Below, piece after piece: positions 53,705 to 62,714 of a DNA stretch of 64,000 bases. The translations under genes and the position numbers were made by a program. The notes beneath the pieces are model-generated. The model did not search any database. It saw nothing but the letters and a program-made list of their open reading frames with translations, and was not told the origin of the DNA. How positions within the stretch are numbered: the stretch's first letter is position 1; each line of letters starts with the position of its first letter. The stretch comes from Dyella choica (GTDB lineage Bacteria; Pseudomonadota; Gammaproteobacteria; Xanthomonadales; Rhodanobacteraceae). Location of the stretch: the NCBI RefSeq assembly GCF_003977665.1, contig NZ_RYYV01000004.1:1-64000 (forward strand), written 5' to 3'.

Positions 53705-54106
53705 CGCACACCTCCAGGCAAGAATTCCATTGGAATGGCCTATTGGCCAGCGCCTCATGCAATGCAACTTTCGTATCAGCTCGCAGCCTTTTCGGCATAA
53801 CTGCGGACATCGATTAAGAACAGCATAAAAGTGGCAGGACAGCGCTCTTGGTGCGATGTCATCCACACTCTATGCGCCGACTGCCGAGAACGGAGCCAGG
53901 ACCGTATGGACTGCGAAAACCTATGTTCCCCTTATTCCCTGTTCCCGCCATTTATTCCCACCGCCCAAGCTACACGGAGATTGCGTGAAGAACTTGTCAA
54001 AAACGGCAGGCACGCAGGGCGCTTGTGGCGGCCCAAGCTTCGAAAAAGATCGCCACTTTCCCGCCGTTGTGCATGAGCGTTATGAATTCGCCTCGACCTC
54101 TCCGGC
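53705..54106. other. Gap without supported gene
   Basis: Open frames here lack ribosome sites and conserved-looking features. It probably contains the promoter of the leftward 201-aa gene and the terminator zone of the 828-aa gene; no hairpin is obvious. Confidence 0.4.
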
Positions 54107-56593
54107 TCACAACTTCCGATCCGGATCCTTGATGTAAGTGCCCGAGAACTCCACCCGAATCCCGATGACGTCCGCCTTCAGCTTGCCGATGTCCACGGTG
54201 TCCCCATCACCCTCGGCTACCTTTGGCGTCGAGATGATCCAGTCGGCATAGAGCGTAGGCTCGCTGTAGGACGTGCGGAATTCCTCGGCGATGGCTGCGC
54301 GCACGCGCACCGCATCGCCCGGCTGGTCGGCGGGCGTGCCCGCCAGGTCGTAACGGAAGGTCAGATCTACCGGCGCGCCATGGAAATGGAAGGGTTTGGA
54401 TTCCCGGCCCACCAGGCGCCGGTCGTCGTACGCCCCACCGGTGCGCAACGTGAACTCGACGACGCCACGATTGGGTCGCTTGCCCGGCGCCCATTCCACC
54501 CAGACGTGGATTTCCGTTACGCGTACGCGGCTGGTCAAGCCCCAGCCGGATAGCGGGCTGTTTGTGGAACTCAGACACAAGCCAATGCGCTGGCCGTCGA
54601 GCAGCGCCTGGCGCTGCGCAGGCGGCACTGTGTATGCCGCACGGCGATACTCCTGCGGCGCCGGCCTGAAACTTTCCAATGCGCGCGCCTGCATCTGCTT
54701 GAGGTCGGCAATGGCCTTGAGGTCGCCGGCCAGGTCGGCGATGCCGCGATAGTCATCGCGAGCGACGATCGTGCTGTCCAACGCCCAGTAGCGCCACGCG
54801 GCATCGAACTGGTACAGCGCGACCAGCAGCGAGCGCTGCATCGCGCGGTAGTTGCCCCACAACAGCACCATGGTCTGGGTCGACAACATCTGCTGTTGCT
54901 TCAAGTTGGCGATCTCGCTTGCCACCGCGTCGTGCTGCCGCGCGGCAATTTCGGCTTGCAGCCGGTTGCGCGCAAGCTCCTGAATCAGTGCCGGCAGGGC
55001 CGCCTGCGCGGTGGTGAGCGCACGGCCATAGATCACCAGGATCTTGAGTTCCTTCAGGTACTCCTCCGCTCCGTCGATACCCTCCTTGATGGCGGGCGCG
55101 AGCTGTGTCTCCACTTCGACCCACATCTGATCCCAATAGGCAGCGGCTGAAGGCGCACTCTTGGCGTCGTCGGACAGGGCCTCGCGACTGATCGCGGACA
55201 GGTCACGCGCGAACTTGCCTGCATCGGCGATCTTGTCGACGGCCGCCACGATGGCCAGGCACAGTTTCACGATTTTCTCGATGGCCTGGCCGACCTTGAC
55301 CAGCTTCTTCATGATCTCGGCCAGCTTGGCTGCCGTGCTCGCCACGTCTGCCGCCGCCTTGGCCGCGCCGGCGGCACCGCTGGCATTGCCGGCAAACATC
55401 GAGCCCACGCCGGCTACAAAGGTGAACACCGCGCCGACAATCGCCCACGCCGCGGCGGCCTCTTTGGCGGCCTTCCACGCGTCCAGGCCGGCCTTGAAAG
55501 CGGCTTCGGCACGTCGGACGTTCGCACTCTGAGGCTCGATGGCGTCCTGCGCACGTTTGACGTTGGCGGTAGCCAGGCGCAGGTTCTCGGCCAGCTGTGT
55601 GGCAACCAACTGCTGGAACGCGCCAGCATCACCCTTCTCGCCCAGCACCCGCCGCGCCGCCTGCTTGCGCGCTTCAAGCTCGAAGGTGCGGTCGGCCAAT
55701 CGCGCGTAACTGCCTGCATAGGCCTGCAGGGTGGGCACATGCTCCCGCGCCAGGTCGCCATAGAAGGATGCGCTCAGATACGGCACCTGTTCGGGAAACA
55801 GGCGCACCGGCTGCAGCAACTCACGCAGATTTGCCGCAGCCAATGCCAGCGGCTGCCACTCGGCCCGGTCTGGCAGCAGAGCCAACAACCCCTGCAGGCG
55901 CGTGCACAGTTCAAGGCCAAGTTCGCCCTTGCCCTGCGCCCCCAGTTCCTGCGCAGCCAGCAGCATCCGCTCCAGCAACGGCTGGCACGCTGCCATCGGC
56001 ATCAGGGAGAAGTCCATCGGCAGCGGCGTGGCCGGCAGCTGTATATAGCCTTCGCCTTCGACCAAATAGTGCGTCATGATCACTTGGGGCGTCAGGGGAT
56101 CAGTGAGGTCGTCCGTTCGGCTGATCGTATGCGGTTTGTCAGGGCCCCATGTCAGCAGCTTGGTCAACTGCCCCTTGCAACTAGCGGTCGTGACCATCCC
56201 TGCATAGAAGCCGAGAACGGTGATGCTGTCTGAGCGTAGATGGAACGTCGCGTTGGTTTCCAGCCGCCGGGCGAGAACCACCACCATATCGAGCCATTCG
56301 CATTCGATGGGATGGAGCACGTCGTGCCGGACATCCACGGTGTCGGCAAATATCAGCAATCGATAATGACTGAAAGTCTCCTTCGATGCCGTAGCCGCAT
56401 GGTGAAGGACATGCGCCAGATTTAGGCGCACTCCGACAATGACCTGCCACCATTGACCTGGCCTGACCACGCGCTCAAGCGGCCCGGCCGGGCCGGCCTG
56501 GTCGATGATCGCATCCCAGTTGGGTTCGTTGGCCTGAAGTGCGCTGTCACTCACCGCCGACTCGATCGACAGGGTTGAGGAAGTCGTAGTCAT
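54107..56593 (-). CDS. Large protein with alpha-helical pore-forming-toxin features
   Basis: 828 aa from the ATG at 56593 (AGGGG, 9-nt spacing). No signal peptide. The central part has long amphipathic helices (about 290-380), then a hydrophobic hairpin AWAIVGAVFTFVAGVGSMFA (about 388-410) and Ala-rich GAAGAAKAAADVASTAAKL. Another helix VGQAIEKIVKLCLAIVAAVD is followed by more coiled coil to about 620. The final 190 residues are beta-rich, binding-domain-like. This architecture recalls helical pore-forming toxins (xenorhabdolysin/Cry6/Hbl types). N-terminal 280 residues unassigned. Function is inference. Confidence 0.65.
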   Translation of the reverse strand: MTTTSSTLSIESAVSDSALQANEPNWDAIIDQAGPAGPLERVVRPGQWWQVIVGVRLNLAHVLHHAATASKETFSHYRLLIFADTVDVRHDVLHPIECEWLDMVVVLARRLETNATFHLRSDSITVLGFYAGMVTTASCKGQLTKLLTWGPDKPHTISRTDDLTDPLTPQVIMTHYLVEGEGYIQLPATPLPMDFSLMPMAACQPLLERMLLAAQELGAQGKGELGLELCTRLQGLLALLPDRAEWQPLALAAANLRELLQPVRLFPEQVPYLSASFYGDLAREHVPTLQAYAGSYARLADRTFELEARKQAARRVLGEKGDAGAFQQLVATQLAENLRLATANVKRAQDAIEPQSANVRRAEAAFKAGLDAWKAAKEAAAAWAIVGAVFTFVAGVGSMFAGNASGAAGAAKAAADVASTAAKLAEIMKKLVKVGQAIEKIVKLCLAIVAAVDKIADAGKFARDLSAISREALSDDAKSAPSAAAYWDQMWVEVETQLAPAIKEGIDGAEEYLKELKILVIYGRALTTAQAALPALIQELARNRLQAEIAARQHDAVASEIANLKQQQMLSTQTMVLLWGNYRAMQRSLLVALYQFDAAWRYWALDSTIVARDDYRGIADLAGDLKAIADLKQMQARALESFRPAPQEYRRAAYTVPPAQRQALLDGQRIGLCLSSTNSPLSGWGLTSRVRVTEIHVWVEWAPGKRPNRGVVEFTLRTGGAYDDRRLVGRESKPFHFHGAPVDLTFRYDLAGTPADQPGDAVRVRAAIAEEFRTSYSEPTLYADWIISTPKVAEGDGDTVDIGKLKADVIGIRVEFSGTYIKDPDRKL

Positions 56594-56932
56594 GCTTATC
56601 GCCCCTGAGTGGTCCTTCACGAAACAACATGTTTACGGCAGGCAAAACCCGTGCTGGAACGCATTGCCGGGCAGAACCTGCAAGCCAACCGAGTATAGAG
56701 GCAAGCATGCTCCATTGGCGTTCTCATTCGAGCCGCGTAGCCACAATGGTCTACACGACCTTGTCTACCCCGTGCGCATCGTACGAACGGGGACGATCAT
56801 CCGGAATGGCGTCGCGTTGGCGCTGCTCCACCTGACTCGGTGGCCGTCTATGCAATTTCCTTTAGGTCCCACCCGGCACTCGACGACCCGGCAGGCATTC
56901 TGCGAGCATGTCCCCATCAAGGAGGGGGAACG

Positions 56933-58687
56933 ATGAGGATGCTGCGCTTTTGCTGTGCAGGTGTGGGTGTTTTGCTGGCAAGCCACGCCTGGGGGAGTGA
57001 TTGCCATTTGGGGAAATACGGCACCTTGCCGGTGGAAATGGTTGGGGGGCAAGCCACGACCATGGTGAAAATCAACGGCACCCCTACGCGCCTTGCCCTG
57101 GATACCGGGGCCTTTTACAACACCATGTCGAAGGCCGCCGCGACGTCGCTGAGTTTGAGGACACGAGCCCTGCCGATTGGCGTTCGCATCGGCGGTATCG
57201 GCGGTTCCTCGGATGCCAGCTACACCGATATCAAGGAATTTGGCGTCCTCGATTCGACGCTGCACAAAATAGATTTTTTTGTGGGTGGTAGCGACACCGG
57301 CCGCGGGTTGCTGGGCGCCAACCTGCTCGACGCCGCCGACCTGGAACTGGACCTGGCCAATGGCAAAGCGACGCTGTTTGAAGCGGATCACTGCAATAAG
57401 GTGTCGATGGCGTATTGGACCAAGGCCGGCATCTACGACGTAGCCGATATCGAGCCGGCTAATAGCGAGCGCGATCGGCGTACTTTTTTGTCCGTAACCA
57501 TCAACGGCAAGAAGGTGCGTGCGCTGCTCGATTCGGGGGCTTCGTTCACCCTTCTCACGCGCGATGCCGCCGAGCACGTAGGCATCGATCTGAAGGCGCC
57601 GGAGGTAAAACCGGGCAAGCCCACCTACGGCGTTGGCAGCAAGTTGGTCAAGACCTGGATCGTACCCGTCGATAAGTTTACGGTCGGTACGGAGACTATC
57701 CAGCACAGCCAGATGGAAGTGCTTGACGGAGGCATTGGCGACGGCAAAACAGACATGTTGCTGGGCGTGGACTTCATCCTTGCGCATCACATGTTCATCG
57801 CCAACAGCCAGAAGAAAGTTTATTTCACCTACAACGGCGGGCGCGTGTTTACGTTTGCCACAGCGTCGGGCGATGACGACCACGCTGGCGCTGCGGCTGG
57901 CGACAGCCCCAAGACCGCGAACGATTACGCATTGCGTGGCCAGGCGCATCTTTCTCGTGGCGAATCGAAAGCGGCCATGGCCGACCTGGATGAGGCGATT
58001 CGCATGGCCCCCGGGCAAGCCGACTACTACGCGGTCCGCGCCAGGGTGTTAGTGGCGCAGAAGCAGCCCGCTGCCGCGCTCTCCGACCTGGACAAGTCCC
58101 TTGGCCTTGAGCCCAAGAACGCTGATGCCTTGCTGCTGCGAGCACAGCTTCGCCTTGCGCACGAGGACCGCACGGGAGCCGCCGCCGACGTGACAGCGGC
58201 GAACACGCTGGTTTCTGCAGGCTCAACGCAAGCGCGTTGGATTGCCTCGCTGTACATTCAACTCGAGCAACCCACGAGCGCCCTACCCTACCTGGACGAT
58301 TGGATTCGCTTGCACAGCAACGACGCCCTGCTTGGCTCAGCCCTTAACCAGCGCTGCTGGGCGCGCAGCCTGAGCAACCAGATGCTTGAGGAGGCCTTGA
58401 AGGATTGCCGCAAGGCCATCAAGCGTGACGGAGAAAACCCGACCTATCTGGACAGCCTGGGCCTGGTGCAGTTGCGACTGGGACATTACCCCGACTCCAT
58501 CAAGGCCTACGAGCAGGCCTTGGCGCAACGGCCGCAATTTGCGTGGTCGCGCTACGGCCTGGGTCTGGCGAAAATCCGCCAAGGCCAGACGGATGCAGGC
58601 CATGCCGACCTGGTCGCCGCACATGCCATCGATCCGCAAATCGAGGCGCGCGCTGTCAAGTATGGGCTGGGCGCGACTGCGCCATAG
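56933..58687 (+). CDS. Secreted double retropepsin-like protein with C-terminal TPRs
   Basis: 584 aa from the ATG at 56933 (AAGGAGG upstream). Signal peptide LRFCCAGVGVLLASHAW. Two retropepsin-like aspartyl units: LALDTGAFYN (Asp57) and ALLDSGASFT (Asp200), each with its Gly-Val/Leu flap and ILG/LLG-type second motif (LLGANLLD, LLGVDFI). Two units in one chain can supply both active-site Asp, as in pepsins. From about 320 come five or more TPR units (DYALRGQAHLSRGESKAAMA and similar). A protease with protein-protein docking in the periplasm is likely. Confidence 0.85.
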   Translation: MRMLRFCCAGVGVLLASHAWGSDCHLGKYGTLPVEMVGGQATTMVKINGTPTRLALDTGAFYNTMSKAAATSLSLRTRALPIGVRIGGIGGSSDASYTDIKEFGVLDSTLHKIDFFVGGSDTGRGLLGANLLDAADLELDLANGKATLFEADHCNKVSMAYWTKAGIYDVADIEPANSERDRRTFLSVTINGKKVRALLDSGASFTLLTRDAAEHVGIDLKAPEVKPGKPTYGVGSKLVKTWIVPVDKFTVGTETIQHSQMEVLDGGIGDGKTDMLLGVDFILAHHMFIANSQKKVYFTYNGGRVFTFATASGDDDHAGAAAGDSPKTANDYALRGQAHLSRGESKAAMADLDEAIRMAPGQADYYAVRARVLVAQKQPAAALSDLDKSLGLEPKNADALLLRAQLRLAHEDRTGAAADVTAANTLVSAGSTQARWIASLYIQLEQPTSALPYLDDWIRLHSNDALLGSALNQRCWARSLSNQMLEEALKDCRKAIKRDGENPTYLDSLGLVQLRLGHYPDSIKAYEQALAQRPQFAWSRYGLGLAKIRQGQTDAGHADLVAAHAIDPQIEARAVKYGLGATAP

Positions 58688-58739
58688 GGCAAGCCGAGGT
58701 GAAGGGGCCCGTCGGCCCTCAATTACGCCCGCCCCCACT

Positions 58740-58985
58740 TTATTAGCGTCGAGTCTCAGCTGCACGACGGGCGGCCCCCTCTCCTGCTTGCAGGGGAGGG
58801 CTAGGGTGGGGTTGCACGAGCTTGCTGCAGTGCTTGAGTTCGCCGCGAGGTTGCTTCGCCCCACCCTACCTCCTCCTGCTTGCAGGAGGAGAGAAGAAAG
58901 GACGGCCCCCTACTACACGTAGGGGAGGGAGCAGATACCCGCCAGCTGAGACATAGCGCCAATCAGGTGCTTGCAGGGGGAGTCC
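58740..58985. repeat. Dispersed palindromic repeat R1, copy d (long form)
   Basis: Same head and tail as copy c, with an insertion of about 50 bp before the ACTACACGTAGGGG hairpin. Part of a 620-bp gene-free gap (58688-59307); bases after 58990 contain CGCCTTGAACTC, shared with 32.52 kb. Confidence 0.85.
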
Positions 58986-59307
58986 CGGGCAGGCTCTGCA
59001 AACGGCGGAGGGCGCCGTTTCCGGCTGCTTGTTCAATCTCGCCTTGAACTCGTTTTTGAGCCGCTTGAATAGGCGCAGGCCTGATTCCATGGCAAGTGCG
59101 AAACCGATTCGTCATCCCCATTGGGACGGCTAAAACAGAACTCACTGACACCGTCGCCCTACCCTCGATAGCACCGGCGCCCCCCGCACCTGCCAAGCGG
59201 ATCCAAATATAGGACGTCTGTTGTCCTATTTGCCGCCTAACGTGTCGCGCCAGGTGAACGCGATAGCGCTCGCTTTGCCCTCATTTATCCGACTCGGGAC
59301 TTTTTTC

Positions 59308-59892
59308 ATGACGAACCGATTTCTTCCTTTCTGCTTGGCCGGCTTGATGCTGTCGATGCTCCTTTCCAGCCATCCTTCCGATGCGTCCGAAGCCGCAGTG
59401 CCAGCCAACAACCCGGTTGCCAGCGCACAAGATGGCTCTCATGACTTCGACTTTCTCTACGGCAAGTGGCACGTGCACAACCGTCACTTGCAAGGGCGTC
59501 TGACTGGCTCCCATGAATGGGTGGAATTCGACGCCACTGACGAATTCCAGCCGCTACCGGGCGGCATCGGCAACGAAGAGCACTACCGTACCGAGCACTG
59601 GAAGGATTACGTCGGCATTGGCTTGCACTTCTATCATTCTCAAACACGGCAATGGAGTTTGTACTGGGTCGATAACCACAACGATCCCGGCGTTCTGCAA
59701 CCACCCGTCAATGGCGCTTTCTCCGGCAACGTCGGCACCTTCGAGGGACCGGACACTTTCAATGGAAAACCCATCACAGTGCGCTTCATCTGGAAGGTTG
59801 TCAGCAAGAACCAACTCCACTGGGAGCAAGCATTCTCGGCTGACGGTGGCCGCTCCTGGGAAACCAATTGGACCATGGAATTCACCCGCTGA
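59308..59892 (+). CDS. Secreted small protein (DUF1579-like)
   Basis: 194 aa from the ATG at 59308. Signal peptide FCLAGLMLSMLLSSHPSDASE. The body starts DGSHDFDFLYGKWHVHNRHL, a DFDFL-x-G-x-W pattern common to lipocalin-like DUF1579 proteins, and ends WETNWTMEFTR. Probably a small beta-barrel in the periplasm. 48 bp before the NIPSNAP gene, so one operon. Confidence 0.78.
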   Translation: MTNRFLPFCLAGLMLSMLLSSHPSDASEAAVPANNPVASAQDGSHDFDFLYGKWHVHNRHLQGRLTGSHEWVEFDATDEFQPLPGGIGNEEHYRTEHWKDYVGIGLHFYHSQTRQWSLYWVDNHNDPGVLQPPVNGAFSGNVGTFEGPDTFNGKPITVRFIWKVVSKNQLHWEQAFSADGGRSWETNWTMEFTR

Positions 59893-59940
59893 TACGTCGG
59901 TGCTCCATCTGATCGCAAGCCACCATTCCAAGGACGTTCC

Positions 59941-60810
59941 ATGAAGCAGACCGCACGCCTACTGCTCGGCCTTCTCGCACTTTCCCTTACGCCGGGCGCT
60001 TTCGCACAGACACCCCACGAACCCGTCAACGAAGCCACTACAATCGACTTGAACAGCGTCAAGCACCTGCAGGATTTCCAGGTGGTCGAGTTTCGTCGTT
60101 ACGTCACGGCGAACGGTGAGCGAACGCATTTCGTCAAATTCTTCGAAGCTTTCTTTCCCGAAACCTTCGAGCAGTTGGGCGCAATCGTTTTCGGCCAATT
60201 CACGGAGCGTGGCAATCCCAATCGTTTCACATGGCTACGCGGCTTCAAGGATATCAGCGCGCGCCCGATCGTCAGTGCAGCTTTCTATTACGGACCTGTG
60301 TGGAAGGAGCACAGGAGCAAGGTGAACGCTATCCTTCCAGATAGCGACAACGTCTCGCTAATGCGTCCGCTGCGGCCTGAGCAAAGCATCCCCGTATTGC
60401 CGGCAGTCGATCCCGTAGCCGAACAAGACGGCGCGCATGGCGTCGTGGTGGCGCAAATCTTTACCATCAAAAAAGGCAGCGAAGAGGTTTTTGCCAAACA
60501 GGCTCAAGCGGCATTTGCCAAATACGAGATCGCGGGCGTTCATCCGGCCGGCGTACTGGTTTCCCTTGATGTGCCGAACAACTTCCCGCAATTGCCGATA
60601 CGGACAGACGGGCCTTTCCTCGTCTGGCTGGGCGTGGTCAAAGACGACTCAACGCTGGACAAGCAGCTCGCGCCACGCCTGACATCGGCTGAAGAGTCGC
60701 TGACGGCAACCGGTCTGCTACGTGGCATGCCAGAACGCGTAGTCATGGACCCGACTTCTCGCTCGCGCTTGCGCTGGTTGTCCAATGAAGCGGCCAAAGC
60801 ATCGCCATGA
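59941..60810 (+). CDS. Secreted NIPSNAP-family protein
   Basis: 289 aa. Signal peptide LLGLLALSLTPGAFAQ. VVEFRRYVTANGERTHFVKF and later RFTWLRGFKDISAR then AAFYYGPVWKEH is the NIPSNAP ferredoxin-like dimeric alpha/beta-barrel fold. A second half (HGVVVAQIFTIKKGSEEVF) repeats the fold. Bacterial members have unknown roles. In one transcript with the preceding gene and followed by an 11-bp hairpin. Confidence 0.8.
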   Translation: MKQTARLLLGLLALSLTPGAFAQTPHEPVNEATTIDLNSVKHLQDFQVVEFRRYVTANGERTHFVKFFEAFFPETFEQLGAIVFGQFTERGNPNRFTWLRGFKDISARPIVSAAFYYGPVWKEHRSKVNAILPDSDNVSLMRPLRPEQSIPVLPAVDPVAEQDGAHGVVVAQIFTIKKGSEEVFAKQAQAAFAKYEIAGVHPAGVLVSLDVPNNFPQLPIRTDGPFLVWLGVVKDDSTLDKQLAPRLTSAEESLTATGLLRGMPERVVMDPTSRSRLRWLSNEAAKASP

Positions 60811-60901
60811 CGCGCTACGAATGGTGCGGTTAATGGCGCTAACTTAAGGATGGCCTGAGAAAATCCGTCCTGGATTTCTTAGACGCGCATCCTTGCACCG
60901 C

Positions 60902-60928
60902 GGAAGCTCTGAATAAATCAGAGCTTCC
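60902..60928 (+). terminator. Intrinsic-type terminator after NIPSNAP gene
   Basis: Perfect 11-bp stem GGAAGCTCTGA / TCAGAGCTTCC, loop ATAAA, 92 bp after the stop. T-content after it is modest (TTAAGCG), so it may act in both directions for the convergent alpha-galactosidase gene. Confidence 0.7.
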
Positions 60929-60972
60929 TTAAGCGTTCGCCATGTCGCGCTGGGGCTGCCATGCCATGTCGC

Positions 60973-62298
60973 TCACTGGCCCAGCTTCACCATCACAACA
61001 CCATGCGGCGCCACCTTCGCCGTGAAATGACCGGTGACGCTGCCCAGCGACTTGTGTGTCCACAGGTCACGCACCTTGAGCGCGACGGTGGTCGGAAAAC
61101 CCAGGTCGGTCCAGTTCGCCGTGATGTCCGCCGGCCGTTCGCTACGGTTGAACAGGACCACCGCCCGGCCGCCGTCGGCCAGCGGCCTGGCCCACACTTC
61201 CAGCTCGTCGTCCTTGCGCACGCGGTGCCCCGCGCGACCCAGGCCATCCTGATCGACGGCAATCACCTCGCGATTGAGCAGGGTGGCGCGGGTCGCATCG
61301 CTCATCTGGGCGATGTCGTTGCCGGCAATCAGGGGCGCAGCGATCATCGCCCACAGGCTGAATTGCGCACGGTATTCGTCGTCGCTCATGCCGCCATTGC
61401 CGATTTCCAGCATGTCCGGGTCGTTCCAGTGCCCCGGACCGGCGTAGCCATACAGCGGCTCGGTGAGGTCGAGGATGTTGACCATGCCCAGACTGGTGCC
61501 CTTGCGCCCCGCCCAGGCATCGTAGATGTCCTCAGTGGTACGCCACAGGTTGCCGATCTTCTCGCCCCATTCCCACGGCATGGACTTGTCCACCATCGTG
61601 GGCCGGCTGATGCCCCAGTCGCAGATCGAGAAGACGATGTCACGCCCGGTGGAGCGCAGCGCATCGGCCATGAGTGCGTAGGCCTCCTCGCTGTTGCGCG
61701 TGCCGGTGTAGCACCAGTCGTATTTCAAGTAGTCGACACCCCAGCGGGCGTAGGCAAGTGCGTCCTGGTACTCGTGGCCCTGGCTGCCAAGGTGCCTGCC
61801 GCAGGTCATGCTGCCCGCGTCCGAATAGATGCCGAACTTAAGTCCTTTAGCGTGGACGTAGTCGGCCAGTGCCTTGATGCCTGAGGGGAACTTGGCAGGA
61901 TCGGGCAGAATGTTGCCATCGGCGTCCCGCTTGCCCTGCCAGCAGTCGTCGATGACAACGTACTGATAACCGGCATCGCGCATGCCGCTTGCCAGCATGG
62001 CGTCCGTGACGGCACGCACGGTTCTCTCGTCGATGTTGCAGCCGAACTTGTTCCAGCTGTTCCACCCCATCGGCGGCGTCTTGGCCAGGCCGTTGGCGGT
62101 ACGCGTCGGATCATGCGACTCCCGGAAGATCGAACGGTTCGGCCCCATCTCCATGTTGAACAACTTCTGGCTGTCCGGCTCGTTGCCCGGCGGCGTCTGC
62201 GCCGAAACTCGCACAGCCGGCGCCAATAGGAGCGACAGCACCACGAGCATGCTGAGCATCCATGGGCGCCAACGGTGGCCAGAATTTGATGGGAACAT
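60973..62298 (-). CDS. Secreted alpha-galactosidase, GH27
   Basis: 441 aa from the ATG at 62298; longer readings up to 62478 have no support. Signal peptide LSMLVVLSLLLAPAVRVSAQ. Catalytic features: PPMGWNSWN, nucleophile Asp194 in LKYDWC, acid/base Asp257 in RTTEDIYDAW, and PGHWNDPDMLE. The C-terminal beta-domain ends ITANWTDLGF, KVRDLWTH and APHGVVMVKL. Removes terminal alpha-galactosyl groups in the periplasm or outside; probably plant oligosaccharides. No sugar transporter or regulator beside it. Confidence 0.95.
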   Translation of the reverse strand: MFPSNSGHRWRPWMLSMLVVLSLLLAPAVRVSAQTPPGNEPDSQKLFNMEMGPNRSIFRESHDPTRTANGLAKTPPMGWNSWNKFGCNIDERTVRAVTDAMLASGMRDAGYQYVVIDDCWQGKRDADGNILPDPAKFPSGIKALADYVHAKGLKFGIYSDAGSMTCGRHLGSQGHEYQDALAYARWGVDYLKYDWCYTGTRNSEEAYALMADALRSTGRDIVFSICDWGISRPTMVDKSMPWEWGEKIGNLWRTTEDIYDAWAGRKGTSLGMVNILDLTEPLYGYAGPGHWNDPDMLEIGNGGMSDDEYRAQFSLWAMIAAPLIAGNDIAQMSDATRATLLNREVIAVDQDGLGRAGHRVRKDDELEVWARPLADGGRAVVLFNRSERPADITANWTDLGFPTTVALKVRDLWTHKSLGSVTGHFTAKVAPHGVVMVKLGQ

Positions 62299-62489
62299 TA
62301 TCGATGGTCTCCGAATGCACGGCGCGAAATGCACGGCGTATTTGTCATACATTACTACCATACAAGAGACGCTCAGAAAATTGCTTTTTTGCGGCATGCG
62401 GAATGCAGCACATGGCATGCGGAAAACTGCATAAGGAGAAAAATCCGAGGCATCCGAACGTTTCCCATCGGGAAGCAACGTTTAGGAAA

Positions 62490-62690
62490 CGGCACCCTCC
62501 CTTGTTTGCAGGGGAGGGCCGGGGTGGGGTTTCACGAGCTTGCGGCAGTGTTTGAGTTCAACGCGAGGTTGCTTCACCCCACCCCAGCCCTCCCCTACTA
62601 CACGTAGGGGAGGGAGCCGTTGTTCGCCAGCTGAGACATAACGCTAATCAGGTGCAAGCAGGGGGAGGAGCTTGCTTCAGGCACGGGCGC
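62490..62690. repeat. Dispersed palindromic repeat R1, copy e
   Basis: Nearly identical to copy a over its right half (CACCCCACCCCAGCC run, hairpin CCCTCCCCTAC, GAGACATAACGCTAATCAGG) with an extended left half GTTTGCAGGGGAGGGC. Confidence 0.85.
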
Positions 62691-62714
62691 TCGATAGTCC
62701 GCCGCCCTCCCCCA

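Noticed and set aside
56765-58018. 417-codon leftward frame opposite the retropepsin gene
   Set aside because: The opposite strand carries a signal peptide and two aspartyl motifs.
60961-61884. 307-codon rightward frame opposite the alpha-galactosidase
   Set aside because: Shadow of a certain GH27 gene.
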